From NCBI GenBank assembly GCA_023416195.1, contig JAEZID010000113.1:1-10498 (forward strand): DNA of 10,498 nt. Reading direction: 5' to 3'. Below, piece after piece: positions 1 through 6,880 of this stretch. Numbering within the stretch: the stretch's first letter is position 1; each line of letters opens with the position of its first letter. The position numbers were made by a program, and so were the translations under genes. This DNA comes from Pseudomonadota bacterium (GTDB taxonomy: Bacteria; Pseudomonadota; Alphaproteobacteria; Azospirillales; Azospirillaceae). The notes beneath the pieces are model-generated. The model worked only from the letters and a program-made list of their open reading frames with translations, ran no database searches and was not told the DNA's origin.

Positions 1-761
1 TGCTTGCGCTCGACCTGGGAGACGGCGAAGGCCTGCGGGCGGATCCTCGCCACGGCGGCTTCGGCGGCCTCGCGGTTGGGCAGCGCGAACTTGTCGAGCT
101 TTTTGCCGTCCAGCTGGGTCAGCGACGCGGTGAAGGGCGCGCCGCCCGGCGTGGTGAAGCCCACGTCGATGGACCAGTATTCCTGCGGCTTGAAGACCTC
201 GATCTCCGACTCGCGCTCGCAGATCAGGCGCAGCGCCACCGACTGCACGCGCCCGGCCGAGCGGGAGCCCGGCAGCTTGCGCCACAGCACCGGCGACAGG
301 GTGAAGCCGACCAGATAGTCCAGCGCGCGGCGGGCCAGATAGGCGTCCACCAGCTCGCGCGACACGTCGCGCGGGTTCGCCAGGGCGGCCTGCACGGCGC
401 TCTTGGTGATCTCGTTGAAGGTGATGCGCTGGACCTCGACCTTGTCGATCAGCCGCTTCTCGCGAAGGAGCTCCGACAGGTGCCAGGCGATGGCCTCTCC
501 CTCGCGATCCGGGTCGGTGGCGAGGTAGACGCGCTCGGCGCCCTTGACCGCCTTGGCGATCTCGTCGATGTGGCGCTTGGAGCGGTCGCCCAGCTCCCAC
601 TCCATCGCGAAGTCCTCGTCCGGACGCACCGACCCGTCGCGCGCGGGAAGGTCGCGCACATGGCCGAAGCTGGCGACCACGGTGTAGTCCGAGCCAAGAT
701 ACTTGTTGATGGTTTTCGCCTTGGCCGGCGATTCCACGATGACGACGTTGCTGCCCGGCAA
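1..761 (-). CDS. topA: DNA topoisomerase I, N-terminal 253 residues (3' end beyond window)
   Basis: Type IA topoisomerase, which relaxes negatively supercoiled DNA through a transient 5'-phosphotyrosyl break. The visible part carries the Toprim domain: VVIVESPAKAK near the N-terminus with the catalytic Glu at residue 10, and the acidic triad motif DPDREGE (D83, D85, E87). Next comes the start of the type IA core, with FNEITKSA (115-122) and SAGRVQSVALRLICERE (168-184). The active-site tyrosine and any C-terminal zinc fingers would lie past base 1. No ATG or GTG start is available in this frame. I chose TTG at 761 because an AGGGG Shine-Dalgarno lies 9 bases upstream and homologues start just before the VVIVESP strand; a TTG further upstream has no ribosome site. 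The gene follows dprA on the same strand after 55 bases and may be co-transcribed. The function is secure; the exact start is less so. Confidence 0.95.
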   Translation of the reverse strand, partial: MPGSNVVIVESPAKAKTINKYLGSDYTVVASFGHVRDLPARDGSVRPDEDFAMEWELGDRSKRHIDEIAKAVKGAERVYLATDPDREGEAIAWHLSELLREKRLIDKVEVQRITFNEITKSAVQAALANPRDVSRELVDAYLARRALDYLVGFTLSPVLWRKLPGSRSAGRVQSVALRLICERESEIEVFKPQEYWSIDVGFTTPGGAPFTASLTQLDGKKLDKFALPNREAAEAAVARIRPQAFAVSQVERK

Positions 762-770
762 GAGTCCGCG

Positions 771-775
771 CCCCT
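771..775 (-). promoter_or_regulatory. Ribosome binding site deciding the TTG start of topA
   Basis: AGGGG on the minus strand, 9 bases before the TTG at 761. It is the only clear Shine-Dalgarno sequence between the end of dprA and the conserved start of the Toprim domain, so it favours TTG 761 over an upstream TTG. Confidence 0.5.
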
Positions 776-816
776 GAATGTGCCTTATCAATACGCGGGT
801 GGTGCGGTGCCGGGTT

Positions 817-1938
817 TCAGATCAGGTTCACCTGGTTCCCCGGCTGGCGCTGGACACGGCCCGCAAGCTCAAGTTCCAGCACGACGGTCAACACCACCGG
901 TGCGGACAATTGGCACCCGCGGACGAGTTCGTCAATGGCAACCGGCGCGTGGCCGAGGTTTTCCAGGATGACGGCGCGGGCCGCCGCCAGCTCGGACTCG
1001 TCCGGTTCGGCGGGCCGGGAGGCCACGAACAGGTCGCCCTGGCGCTCGCGCACGGCGGGCGGAGACAGGTTTTCCAGGGCGCGGATCACGTCGTCGGCCG
1101 ACGCCACCAGGGTCGCCCCCTGGCGGATCAGGTTGTTGGTGCCCTCGCAGCGCGGGTCCATGGGCGATCCGGGCACCGCCATGACCTCGCGCCCCTGTTC
1201 CAGCGCCATACGGGCGGTGATGAGCGAGCCGGAGCGCATCGCCGCCTCCACCACCAGAACGCCCAGCGACAGGCCGGAGATCAGCCGGTTGCGGCGCGGG
1301 AAGTGGCGGGCCTGCGGCTGGGTGCCGATGGCGCTTTCCGCCACCACCACGCCCTGCTGCACTATGTCGCGGTAGAGCCGGTCGTTCTCCGGCGGGTAGA
1401 CCACGTCGATGCCGCCGGCAACCACCGCCGCCGTGCCGCTGCCGAGCGCCCCGGCGTGGGCCGCGGTGTCGATTCCCCGCGCGAGGCCGGAGACGACGAG
1501 GAAGCCGGCCTCGCCCAGGTCGCGGGCGATCCGTTCGGCGAACTTCTTGCCGTTCAGCGAGGCGTTGCGCGCGCCGACCAGCGCCACCGCGCGCCGCTTC
1601 AGCAGATGCGCGTGGCCGAGGACGGAGACCACCGGCGGCGCGTCGTCCACGGCGGCCAGCGGCTCCGGATAATCGGGTTCGCAGGCGCAGAGCAGGCGGG
1701 CGCCGGCGCGCCGGTTGGCCGCGAACTCGCGTTCCACCTCCGCCTTGGCGGCGACGCGCAGAGGCTTGGTCCGTCCGCCGCGCTTCGCCAGTTCGGGCAG
1801 CGCGTCAAGCGCCGCCCTGGCGCTGCCGTACTGGTCGAGCAGGCGGTGGAACGTGATCGGCCCGACATTCTCCGTCCGGATCAGGCGGAGCCAGTCGAGC
1901 CGTTCAGCGTCGGTCAGGGTGCGGCGCGGTTGTGTCAT
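817..1938 (-). CDS. dprA: DNA-processing protein DprA (Smf)
   Basis: DprA binds incoming single-stranded DNA in the cytoplasm and loads RecA during natural transformation; it is also common in bacteria not known to be competent. The 373-residue protein has the usual three parts. An N-terminal helical SAM-like region spans about 10-60. The Rossmann-fold DprA domain spans about 80-290 and carries VGARNAS (121-127), SGLARGIDTAAH (150-161), FPRRNRLISGLS (213-224), EAAMRSGSLIT (231-241) and EGTNNLIRQGA (265-275). A C-terminal winged-helix region spans about 312-373. The ATG at 1938 is the only plausible start: an in-frame stop lies a short way upstream with no other start codon between, and there is no Shine-Dalgarno sequence. 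With a promoter candidate ending 9 bases upstream, the message may be leaderless. The gene sits between plsY and topA. Confidence 0.96.
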   Translation of the reverse strand: MTQPRRTLTDAERLDWLRLIRTENVGPITFHRLLDQYGSARAALDALPELAKRGGRTKPLRVAAKAEVEREFAANRRAGARLLCACEPDYPEPLAAVDDAPPVVSVLGHAHLLKRRAVALVGARNASLNGKKFAERIARDLGEAGFLVVSGLARGIDTAAHAGALGSGTAAVVAGGIDVVYPPENDRLYRDIVQQGVVVAESAIGTQPQARHFPRRNRLISGLSLGVLVVEAAMRSGSLITARMALEQGREVMAVPGSPMDPRCEGTNNLIRQGATLVASADDVIRALENLSPPAVRERQGDLFVASRPAEPDESELAAARAVILENLGHAPVAIDELVRGCQLSAPVVLTVVLELELAGRVQRQPGNQVNLI

Positions 1939-1947
1939 GCGCCATTT

Positions 1948-1975
1948 TTTACAACCGATCCGGCGCCGCTTTCAA
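1948..1975 (-). promoter_or_regulatory. Candidate promoter of dprA
   Basis: On the minus strand, TTGAAA (1970-1975) and TGTAAA (1948-1953) are separated by 16 bases. The -10 box ends only 9 bases before the dprA ATG, so transcription would begin at or next to the start codon. This is an AT-rich patch in an otherwise GC-rich region. The call rests on the match by eye alone. Confidence 0.35.
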
Positions 1976-2068
1976 CACGCACGTGTATGCATGCGGGACG
2001 TGCTCTGCCTTGCGGTCCAAACCGCTGTCATCAGCCTTGGATGCGTCGTTTACATTTTACAGGGGAAA

Positions 2069-2665
2069 TCAGGCCGCCTTCTTCTTCCCGAAACTGATCT
2101 TCGGCTCCTCGCCCTTCAACAGGCGGCGGATGTTCGCGGCGTGGCGGAAGTAGACCAGCACGGCGATGAACAGGCACAGACCGGCGACCAGCGGGCCGCC
2201 GAAGTACCAGCCGACCAGCGGGCTGAGGCCCAGCGCTGCCAGGGCGGAGAGGGAGGAGATCCTGAACAGGAAGGCCATCGCCAGCCACGTCGCGCAGGCG
2301 ATGGCACCGGTCGGCCAGGACACCGCCAGCAGCACGCCCAGCGCGGTCGCCACCCCCTTGCCGCCCTTGAAGCCCAGCCACACCGGGAAGGTGTGGCCGA
2401 GCATCGCGCCGCCGCCGGCCAAGACGGCGGCTTCCGGGCTGGCGAAGGCCATCGCCAGCAGGGCGGCGATGGCGCCCTTGCCGCTGTCGAGGACCAGCGT
2501 GGCCGCCGCCAGCGGCTTGTTGCCGGTGCGCAGCACGTTGGTGGCGCCGATGTTGCCGGAGCCGATCTTGCGGATGTCGCCCAGGCCGGCCAGACGCGTC
2601 AGCACCAGGCCGAAGGGGATGGAACCCAGCAGGTAGCCCAGCAACGCCGAAACAGCGAGATCCAC
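2069..2665 (-). CDS. plsY: Glycerol-3-phosphate acyltransferase PlsY
   Basis: An inner-membrane enzyme that transfers an acyl group from acyl phosphate (made by PlsX) to glycerol-3-phosphate, giving lysophosphatidic acid, the first step of phospholipid synthesis. The 198-residue protein has the usual family length and several hydrophobic segments. All three family motifs are present: GSGNIGATNVLRTGNK (35-50), DSGKG (60-64) and GHTFPVWLGFKGGKGVAT (90-107). The C-terminus is basic (GKKKAA), as expected for a cytoplasmic tail. The start is GTG at 2665, 4 bases after the pyrC-like stop codon, with GAGGG 8 bases upstream inside the end of that gene. This implies translational coupling and one transcript with pyrB and the pyrC-like gene. 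No other PlsY-like reading is plausible. Confidence 0.96.
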   Translation of the reverse strand: MDLAVSALLGYLLGSIPFGLVLTRLAGLGDIRKIGSGNIGATNVLRTGNKPLAAATLVLDSGKGAIAALLAMAFASPEAAVLAGGGAMLGHTFPVWLGFKGGKGVATALGVLLAVSWPTGAIACATWLAMAFLFRISSLSALAALGLSPLVGWYFGGPLVAGLCLFIAVLVYFRHAANIRRLLKGEEPKISFGKKKAA

Positions 2666-2669
2666 CGCG

Positions 2670-3977
2670 TCAGCCCTCGAACTGCCAGACGTTGCGGCCG
2701 TCCACGATGGTGCGGAGCGGGCGGCCCTGGACGGGGCGGTCCTCGAAGGGGCTGTTCTTGGACTTGGACCGGAAAGCGGTCACATCCACCTTCCACGGCA
2801 CGTCCAGGTCGAAGGCGACGAGGTCGGCCGGCGCCCCCTTGGCGATGCGGCCCAGCGGCAGACCCAGGATCTCGGCGGGCTTCACGGTGACGCAGGCCAG
2901 CGCCTTCAGCAGCGGCATGTTGCCTTTGTGGACCAGCTCCAGGGTCAGCGGGAACAGGGTCTCCAGACCGATGACGCCGAAGGCGGCTTGCGCGAAGGGC
3001 AGGCGCTTCTGGTCCTGGTCTTGGGGCACGTGGTCCGACGCGATGGCGTCGATGGTGCCGTCGGCCAGACCTTCCACGATAGCGCGGCGGTCCATCTCGC
3101 CGCGCAGCGGCGGGGAGACCTTGGCGAAGGTGCGGTAGTCGCCGACGTCCGTCTCGGTCAGGGCGAAGTAATGCGGGGCGGTGTCGCAGGTGACCTTCAG
3201 CCCGCGCGCCTTGGCGCGGCGGATCAGATCGACCGATTCGCCCGTGGTAACGTGGGCGAAGTGCAGCCGGCCGCCAGAGAGTTCGAGAAGGCGCAGGTCG
3301 CGCTCGATCATGATGATCTCGGCCTCGCGCGGAATGCCGACAAGGCCGAGGCGCGTGGCGCGCTCGCCCGAATTCATCATGCCGCCGGACGCCAGGCTCG
3401 GCTCCTCCGGGTGCTGCACGATCAGCTTGTCGAAGGTCTTGGCGTAGCCGAGCGCGCGGCGCATCGCCTTGGCGCTGGCGATCGCCTTGACGCCGTCGGT
3501 GAAGGCCACGGCGCCGGCGCGGGCCAGCAGGCCCATCTCGGTGATCTCGTTGCCTTCGGTCCCGCGCGTGGCGGCGGCGTAGGCGAAGACCTTGACCAGC
3601 TTCACCTCACGGGCGCGCCGCGCGATGAACTCCAGGCCGGCGACCTCGTCCAGCACCGGGTCGGTGTTGGGCAGCAGCGCCATGGCGGTGATGCCGCCGG
3701 CTGCCGCGGCGCGCGACGCGCTCTTGATCGTGTCGTTCTCTTCGTGGCCGGGCTCGCCGATCAGGACGCGCATGTCCACGAGGCCGGGGGCGAGGCACTG
3801 GCCCTTCAGATCCACGACCTCGATTCCCTCGGGCACGCCGTCGTTGAACAGCGACGGGCCGAAGTCGGCGATCTTCGTGCCTTCGGTCAGCAGCGTGCCG
3901 GTCTGGTCGAGGCCGGTGGCGGGGTCGAGCAGGCGGGCGTTGCGGTAGGCGACGCGGGCGGCGTTGGAATTAGGCAT
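2670..3977 (-). CDS. pyrC: Dihydroorotase-like protein (PyrC, class I type) lacking the HxH metal site
   Basis: The 435-residue amidohydrolase-fold protein resembles class I dihydroorotase, which closes carbamoyl aspartate to dihydroorotate. Family landmarks are LAPGLVDM (62-69), LLPNTDPV (101-108), AFTDG (158-162), IVQHPEE (186-192), GGMMNSGERATRLGL (198-212), FAHVTTGES (240-248), SPPLR (288-292) and IASDH (312-316). The normal DxHxH strand reads D68-M-R-V-L72, so both N-terminal metal-binding histidines are missing, and HCED is altered to HPEE. Ligand-like D161, H189, H242 and D315 remain. Pseudomonas PyrC' is a known inactive homologue that supports assembly of aspartate transcarbamoylase, and I infer the same role here. 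I chose the ATG at 3977, with GGGGGA just upstream, over a TTG at 4010. It overlaps the end of pyrB by 8 bases. Confidence 0.9.
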   Translation of the reverse strand: MPNSNAARVAYRNARLLDPATGLDQTGTLLTEGTKIADFGPSLFNDGVPEGIEVVDLKGQCLAPGLVDMRVLIGEPGHEENDTIKSASRAAAAGGITAMALLPNTDPVLDEVAGLEFIARRAREVKLVKVFAYAAATRGTEGNEITEMGLLARAGAVAFTDGVKAIASAKAMRRALGYAKTFDKLIVQHPEEPSLASGGMMNSGERATRLGLVGIPREAEIIMIERDLRLLELSGGRLHFAHVTTGESVDLIRRAKARGLKVTCDTAPHYFALTETDVGDYRTFAKVSPPLRGEMDRRAIVEGLADGTIDAIASDHVPQDQDQKRLPFAQAAFGVIGLETLFPLTLELVHKGNMPLLKALACVTVKPAEILGLPLGRIAKGAPADLVAFDLDVPWKVDVTAFRSKSKNSPFEDRPVQGRPLRTIVDGRNVWQFEG

Positions 3978-4932
3978 TGGTCCCCCGGCGATCGCGGGTG
4001 AGTAGATCAAGGACGGCCATGCGGACGGCGACGCCCAGTTCGACCTGATCGAGGATCATGGAGCGCTTGAGGTCGTCGGCGACCTCCGAGTCGATCTCGA
4101 CGCCCCGGTTCATCGGGCCGGGGTGCATGACGACGGCGTGCGGCTTGGCGACCGACAGCTTCTCGTAGTCGAGGCCGTAGAAATAGAAATACTCGCGCGT
4201 GGAGGGGACGTACTGGCCGCTCATCCTCTCGGTCTGGAGGCGCAGCATCATCACCACGTCGGCGTCCTTGAGGCCGGTCGCCATGGAGTGGTGGACCTCG
4301 ACGCCCAGCCGCTCGATCTGCGAGGGGATCAGGGTCGGCGGGGCGACGACGCGGACGCGCGCCCCCATGGCGTTCAGCAGGTGGATGTTGGAGCGCGCGA
4401 CGCGGCTGTGCAGGATGTCGCCGCAGATCGCCACGATCAGGCCGTCCAGCCGGCCCAGGCGGCGGCGGATCGCCAGCGCGTCCAGCAGGCCCTGGGTCGG
4501 GTGTTCGTGGTGGCCGTCGCCGGCGTTGATGACCGAGCAGTTGACCTTGTCGGCCAGCAGCTTGACGGCGCCCGAATCGGCGTGGCGAACGACCAGCGCA
4601 TCGAGATGCATGGCGTTCAGCGTCATCGCCGTGTCGATCAGCGTCTCGCCCTTCTTCACCGAGCTGCCGTCCACCGACATGTTGATGACGTCGGCGCCGA
4701 GCCGCTTGCCCGCCAGTTCGAAGCTGGTGCGGGTGCGGGTCGAATTCTCGAAGAAGAGGTTGATGATGGTGCGGCCGCTGAGAAGCGTCGACTTCTTGTT
4801 GGATTGGCGGTTCTGCTCGACGTAGCCGTTGGCGAGGTCGAGGATGGTGGTGATCTGGCCGGCCGTCAGCCCCTCGATGCCGAGAAGGTGGCGGTGCGGG
4901 AAGATCGCGTCAGAGTGGGGCGTTCCGGTCAT
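3970..4932 (-). CDS. pyrB: Aspartate carbamoyltransferase catalytic subunit
   Basis: Condenses carbamoyl phosphate with aspartate in the first committed step of pyrimidine synthesis, in the cytoplasm. The 320-residue protein has the carbamoyl-phosphate loop STRTR (64-68), the neighbour-subunit loop SSVKKGE (90-96, with S90 and K94 matching the E. coli Ser80/Lys84 pair), VVRH (114-117), HPTQ (144-147), R177, R231 and HPGPMNRG (270-277). Its active site therefore looks complete. There is no pyrI beside it. Instead it overlaps a pyrC-like gene whose catalytic motif is lost, as in the Pseudomonas-type holoenzyme. The ATG at 4932 has no strong Shine-Dalgarno sequence. A 56-base gap holding a hairpin separates it from the membrane-protein gene upstream. 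No clear promoter was recognised, so it could also be read from upstream. Confidence 0.97.
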   Translation of the reverse strand: MTGTPHSDAIFPHRHLLGIEGLTAGQITTILDLANGYVEQNRQSNKKSTLLSGRTIINLFFENSTRTRTSFELAGKRLGADVINMSVDGSSVKKGETLIDTAMTLNAMHLDALVVRHADSGAVKLLADKVNCSVINAGDGHHEHPTQGLLDALAIRRRLGRLDGLIVAICGDILHSRVARSNIHLLNAMGARVRVVAPPTLIPSQIERLGVEVHHSMATGLKDADVVMMLRLQTERMSGQYVPSTREYFYFYGLDYEKLSVAKPHAVVMHPGPMNRGVEIDSEVADDLKRSMILDQVELGVAVRMAVLDLLTRDRRGTNA

Positions 4933-4961
4933 GGGCCGGGACTATAGGAGCGGCGTGGGAC

Positions 4962-4990
4962 GCCCGCAAGCGCCCCTCGCGGGCCTTTTT
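4962..4990 (+). terminator. Terminator-shaped hairpin, plus-strand orientation, in the pyrB leader
   Basis: GCCCGC (4962-4967) and GCGGGC (4979-4984) form a 6-base-pair stem around an 11-base loop, followed by C and five T on the plus strand. The flanking genes both run on the minus strand, so this would stop antisense transcription only. On the minus strand the stem is preceded by a run of A and has no T tract, so it would form only a leader hairpin upstream of pyrB. It overlaps the stop codon of the membrane-protein gene. The function is uncertain. Confidence 0.25.
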
Positions 4991-5495
4991 ACAGGTAGGC
5001 TATGAGCCGTCCGCAGGCCAGGACCGCGATCCAGAGAGTGAGCGACGCGGCCCCCGCGAGGCGGGCGGCGCGGGGCGGTCGGTCGGAAAGGCTCCAGAGG
5101 GCCATGCGGTGGCCGGCGCGGCTGTGGAAGACCGCGATGTTGGCCAGCGCCAGGACGAGCAGGACCATCTTCACCAGGAAGGCGGGGTTGCCGGCCAGGG
5201 CCGTCGCTTCGGCGGTGAACAGCAGGAGGCCGGTGGGGACGGCGAGCGCGAATCCGGAGACGGCCACGGGGAGGAGAAGGCGCGACAAGGCGTCCGCCGG
5301 CAGCAGCGGGGCGCGCGCCCCCATCAGGCGCAGGTCGAACGCCGCGATGGAGCCGACGAGCAGCGCCAGCCCCAGGATGTGCGCGATCTCGACCAGAGGG
5401 TAGAGCCAGATGGACTGGCGCAACGTTTCGCCGAGCGGGGATGTCTCCAGCGCGACGAGCCAGCCCGGTCCGGTCGGGCCCTGGTCGTGGTCCAT
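4989..5495 (-). CDS. Four-helix integral membrane protein, DUF6644-like
   Basis: A 168-residue protein of unknown function. Four hydrophobic segments are visible at about 31-56, 72-95, 104-125 and 146-166, so it is an inner-membrane protein. The first helix has the pattern YPLVEIAHILGLALLVGS followed by DLRLMG (54-59). From memory this resembles the family named DUF6644; that assignment is moderate. H39 in the first helix and H124 at the end of the third sit in or near the membrane and could ligate heme or a metal, but nothing proves this. The ATG at 5495 shares one base with the stop codon of the DUF6152-like gene (TGATG), a sign of translational coupling and joint function with that exported protein. 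An open frame continues upstream to about 5975, but it is arginine- and proline-rich shadow of the neighbouring gene. Confidence 0.75.
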   Translation of the reverse strand: MDHDQGPTGPGWLVALETSPLGETLRQSIWLYPLVEIAHILGLALLVGSIAAFDLRLMGARAPLLPADALSRLLLPVAVSGFALAVPTGLLLFTAEATALAGNPAFLVKMVLLVLALANIAVFHSRAGHRMALWSLSDRPPRAARLAGAASLTLWIAVLACGRLIAYL

Positions 5496-5851
5496 CAGCG
5501 CAGCTCGACCGTCTGGTCGCCGGCCTTGATGCGCTCGGCGCGCAGTTCGCCGGGTTCGGACTTGCTGGGGTAGCCGACCACGGTGACGGTCTGGCCGGGC
5601 TTGACCGTGCCGTCCGGCAGGCCGCGCGCGCTCATGCGGCCGGGCGGCGCCAGGACCACGTGCCAGATCTTGCCGTCGGCCTCCAGGTTCAGCATGGCGT
5701 GCGGATTCTTGAAGGCGAACTGCTGAACCGTGCCGGTCAGGGTCAGCACCTTGTCGGCGTCGTAGCTGCCCCAGCCATGATGCGCGGCGGCGGGGACGGC
5801 GATGGTGGCGATGAGAAGGGCGGCTGCGGCGAGCTTGCGGGCGTGGGGCAT
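5495..5851 (-). CDS. Small exported protein, DUF6152-like, His-His at the predicted mature N-terminus
   Basis: A 118-residue protein of unknown function. Residues 1-23 form a typical Sec signal peptide: a basic start, a hydrophobic core LAAAALLIATIAV, then AAA before the predicted cleavage site. The mature protein would start HHGWGSYDADK, followed by VLTLTGTV (36-42), the NPHAML motif (49-54), KIWHVVL (61-67) and TVKPGQTVTVVGYP (82-95). This beta-rich pattern matches the DUF6152 family as I remember it and suggests a small barrel in the periplasm. H24, H25, H51 and H64 could bind a metal; this is inference. ATG 5851 is chosen over an upstream ATG at 5875 because GGGAG lies about 9 bases before it and the signal peptide begins there. 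The lysR gene starts well upstream on the same strand and ends 32 bases before this start. Confidence 0.8.
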   Translation of the reverse strand: MPHARKLAAAALLIATIAVPAAAHHGWGSYDADKVLTLTGTVQQFAFKNPHAMLNLEADGKIWHVVLAPPGRMSARGLPDGTVKPGQTVTVVGYPSKSEPGELRAERIKAGDQTVELR

Positions 5852-5883
5852 GGAAACCGTCTCCCTCGAAGGCACGGGCCAAA

Positions 5884-6843
5884 TCAGGCGGCTGTGGGAG
5901 AGGTTGGGACCGGGGGCTGGTTGGACAAGGCTGGGCCGAGCCGGTGCGCGTCGCGTTCGGTGGCGGCGGCCTCATCGAACAGCCAGTCGCGGAACGCCTT
6001 CACCTTGGGCCGGGAAAAGTAATGCGGCGGGGCGACGACGTAGTAGGCGTAGTCGCCCGGCAGATGCACGTCGAACAGCCGGACGAGGCGCCCGGCGGCG
6101 ATGTCGTCGGCGACGAGGACGCCGCGGGCCAGCGCGACGCCGGCGCCCTCCATGGCGGCCTGGAGGAGCAGGGCGGAATCGTCGAGCCGGGGGCCGCGCG
6201 TCATGTCCACGCCGGTCAGGCCGGCGGCCTCCGCCCAGACGCTCCAGGTGATCATGTAGTCGTCGTGGAGGAGCGTGTGGTGGCGCAGATCCTCCGGCGT
6301 GACCAACGGGCGGTCGCCGTTCAGCAGGGCCGGGCTGCACACCGGGAAGATGTCCTCGGTCAGCAGCCGCTCGCAGCGGAGGGCGGGCCAGCGGCCGGAA
6401 CCGAAGCGGATGGCGATGTCCACGTCCTGCTGGCCGAAATCGACGACCTGCGGGGTGCTGTGCAGGCGCACTTCCAGCTCCGGGTGCTTGGACTGGAAGC
6501 GGACGAGCCGCATGACCAGCCACTTCGCCGCGAAGCTGGGCATCGTGGAGATGGTCAGGGCGCCGGTGCTGTCCTTGCGGAACAGGCGCTCGGTGGCGTG
6601 GGAGAGGGTGTCGAGCGCGTCGCGCACGGCGGGCAGGTAGGACTGTCCGGCCTCGGTCAGCAGCAGGGCGCGGTTCAGGCGGCGGAACAGCGGCATGCCC
6701 AGCCATTCCTCCAGCCCCTTGATCTGGTGGCTGATCGCGGCCTGGGTGACGTGCAGCTCGTCCGCCGCCTTGGTGAAGGACAGATGGCGGGCGGCGGCCT
6801 CGAAGGCGCGGAGCGCGTTCAGCGGGGGCAGGCGGCGGGACAT
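5884..6843 (-). CDS. LysR-family transcriptional regulator, GcvA type
   Basis: A 319-residue DNA-binding regulator. The N-terminal winged helix-turn-helix (about 5-65) reads PPLNALRAFEAAARHLSFTK and AADELHVTQAAISHQIKGLE, the signature of the GcvA subgroup. The effector-binding domain (about 90-300) contains LTISTMPSFAAKWLVMRL and VDIAIRFGSGRWP, also typical of this group. GcvA itself controls glycine cleavage in E. coli, but alphaproteobacteria carry many GcvA-like paralogues, so the ligand is unknown. ATG 6843 is chosen because family members start a few residues before PPLNALRAF; longer starts only add arginine-rich sequence. It has no clear Shine-Dalgarno sequence. A perfect palindrome with LysR-box geometry lies 17 bases upstream. 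Divergent DUF1127-GFA-GFA genes and the downstream DUF6152 pair are the natural candidate targets. Confidence 0.93.
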   Translation of the reverse strand: MSRRLPPLNALRAFEAAARHLSFTKAADELHVTQAAISHQIKGLEEWLGMPLFRRLNRALLLTEAGQSYLPAVRDALDTLSHATERLFRKDSTGALTISTMPSFAAKWLVMRLVRFQSKHPELEVRLHSTPQVVDFGQQDVDIAIRFGSGRWPALRCERLLTEDIFPVCSPALLNGDRPLVTPEDLRHHTLLHDDYMITWSVWAEAAGLTGVDMTRGPRLDDSALLLQAAMEGAGVALARGVLVADDIAAGRLVRLFDVHLPGDYAYYVVAPPHYFSRPKVKAFRDWLFDEAAATERDAHRLGPALSNQPPVPTSPTAA

Positions 6844-6859
6844 GGCCGGGCGGGCCTTC

Positions 6860-6878
6860 GGATTAGGTTTCCTAATCC
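6860..6878. promoter_or_regulatory. Perfect 19-base palindrome, probable LysR operator
   Basis: GGATTAGG and CCTAATCC flank a TTT centre, so 8 of 8 bases pair. It contains T-N11-A (T6863 to A6875), the general LysR box, and each half carries CTAAT, which I recall as the recognition core reported for E. coli GcvA. It lies immediately downstream of a candidate -10 box for the lysR gene, where binding would block that promoter, so autorepression is likely. It could also control the divergent genes. Confidence 0.65.
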
Positions 6879-6880
6879 AG

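Noticed and set aside
2005..2030. Short GCGGT/ACCGC stem between plsY and dprA as a plsY terminator
   Set aside because: Only five base pairs, and no T tract on the minus strand follows it; too weak to call.
778..2097. Long open frame of 439 codons on the plus strand opposite dprA
   Set aside because: It is rich in Arg, Gly, Ala, His and Gln with no recognisable domain, and lies exactly opposite a complete dprA. High GC content removes stop codons from shadow frames.
2928..4001. Open frame of 357 codons on the plus strand opposite the pyrC-like gene
   Set aside because: Its composition is typical of an antisense shadow, with no motif or ribosome site, and the opposite strand encodes a clear amidohydrolase-fold protein.
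4123..4947. Open frame of 274 codons on the plus strand opposite pyrB
   Set aside because: A His/Asp/Val/Gln-rich shadow of pyrB, with no family resemblance.
5496..5975. Upstream extension of the four-helix membrane protein to a 328-residue protein
   Set aside because: The added part is Arg/Pro-rich shadow of the DUF6152-like gene, whereas the ATG at 5495 coincides with that gene's stop codon in a normal coupled junction.
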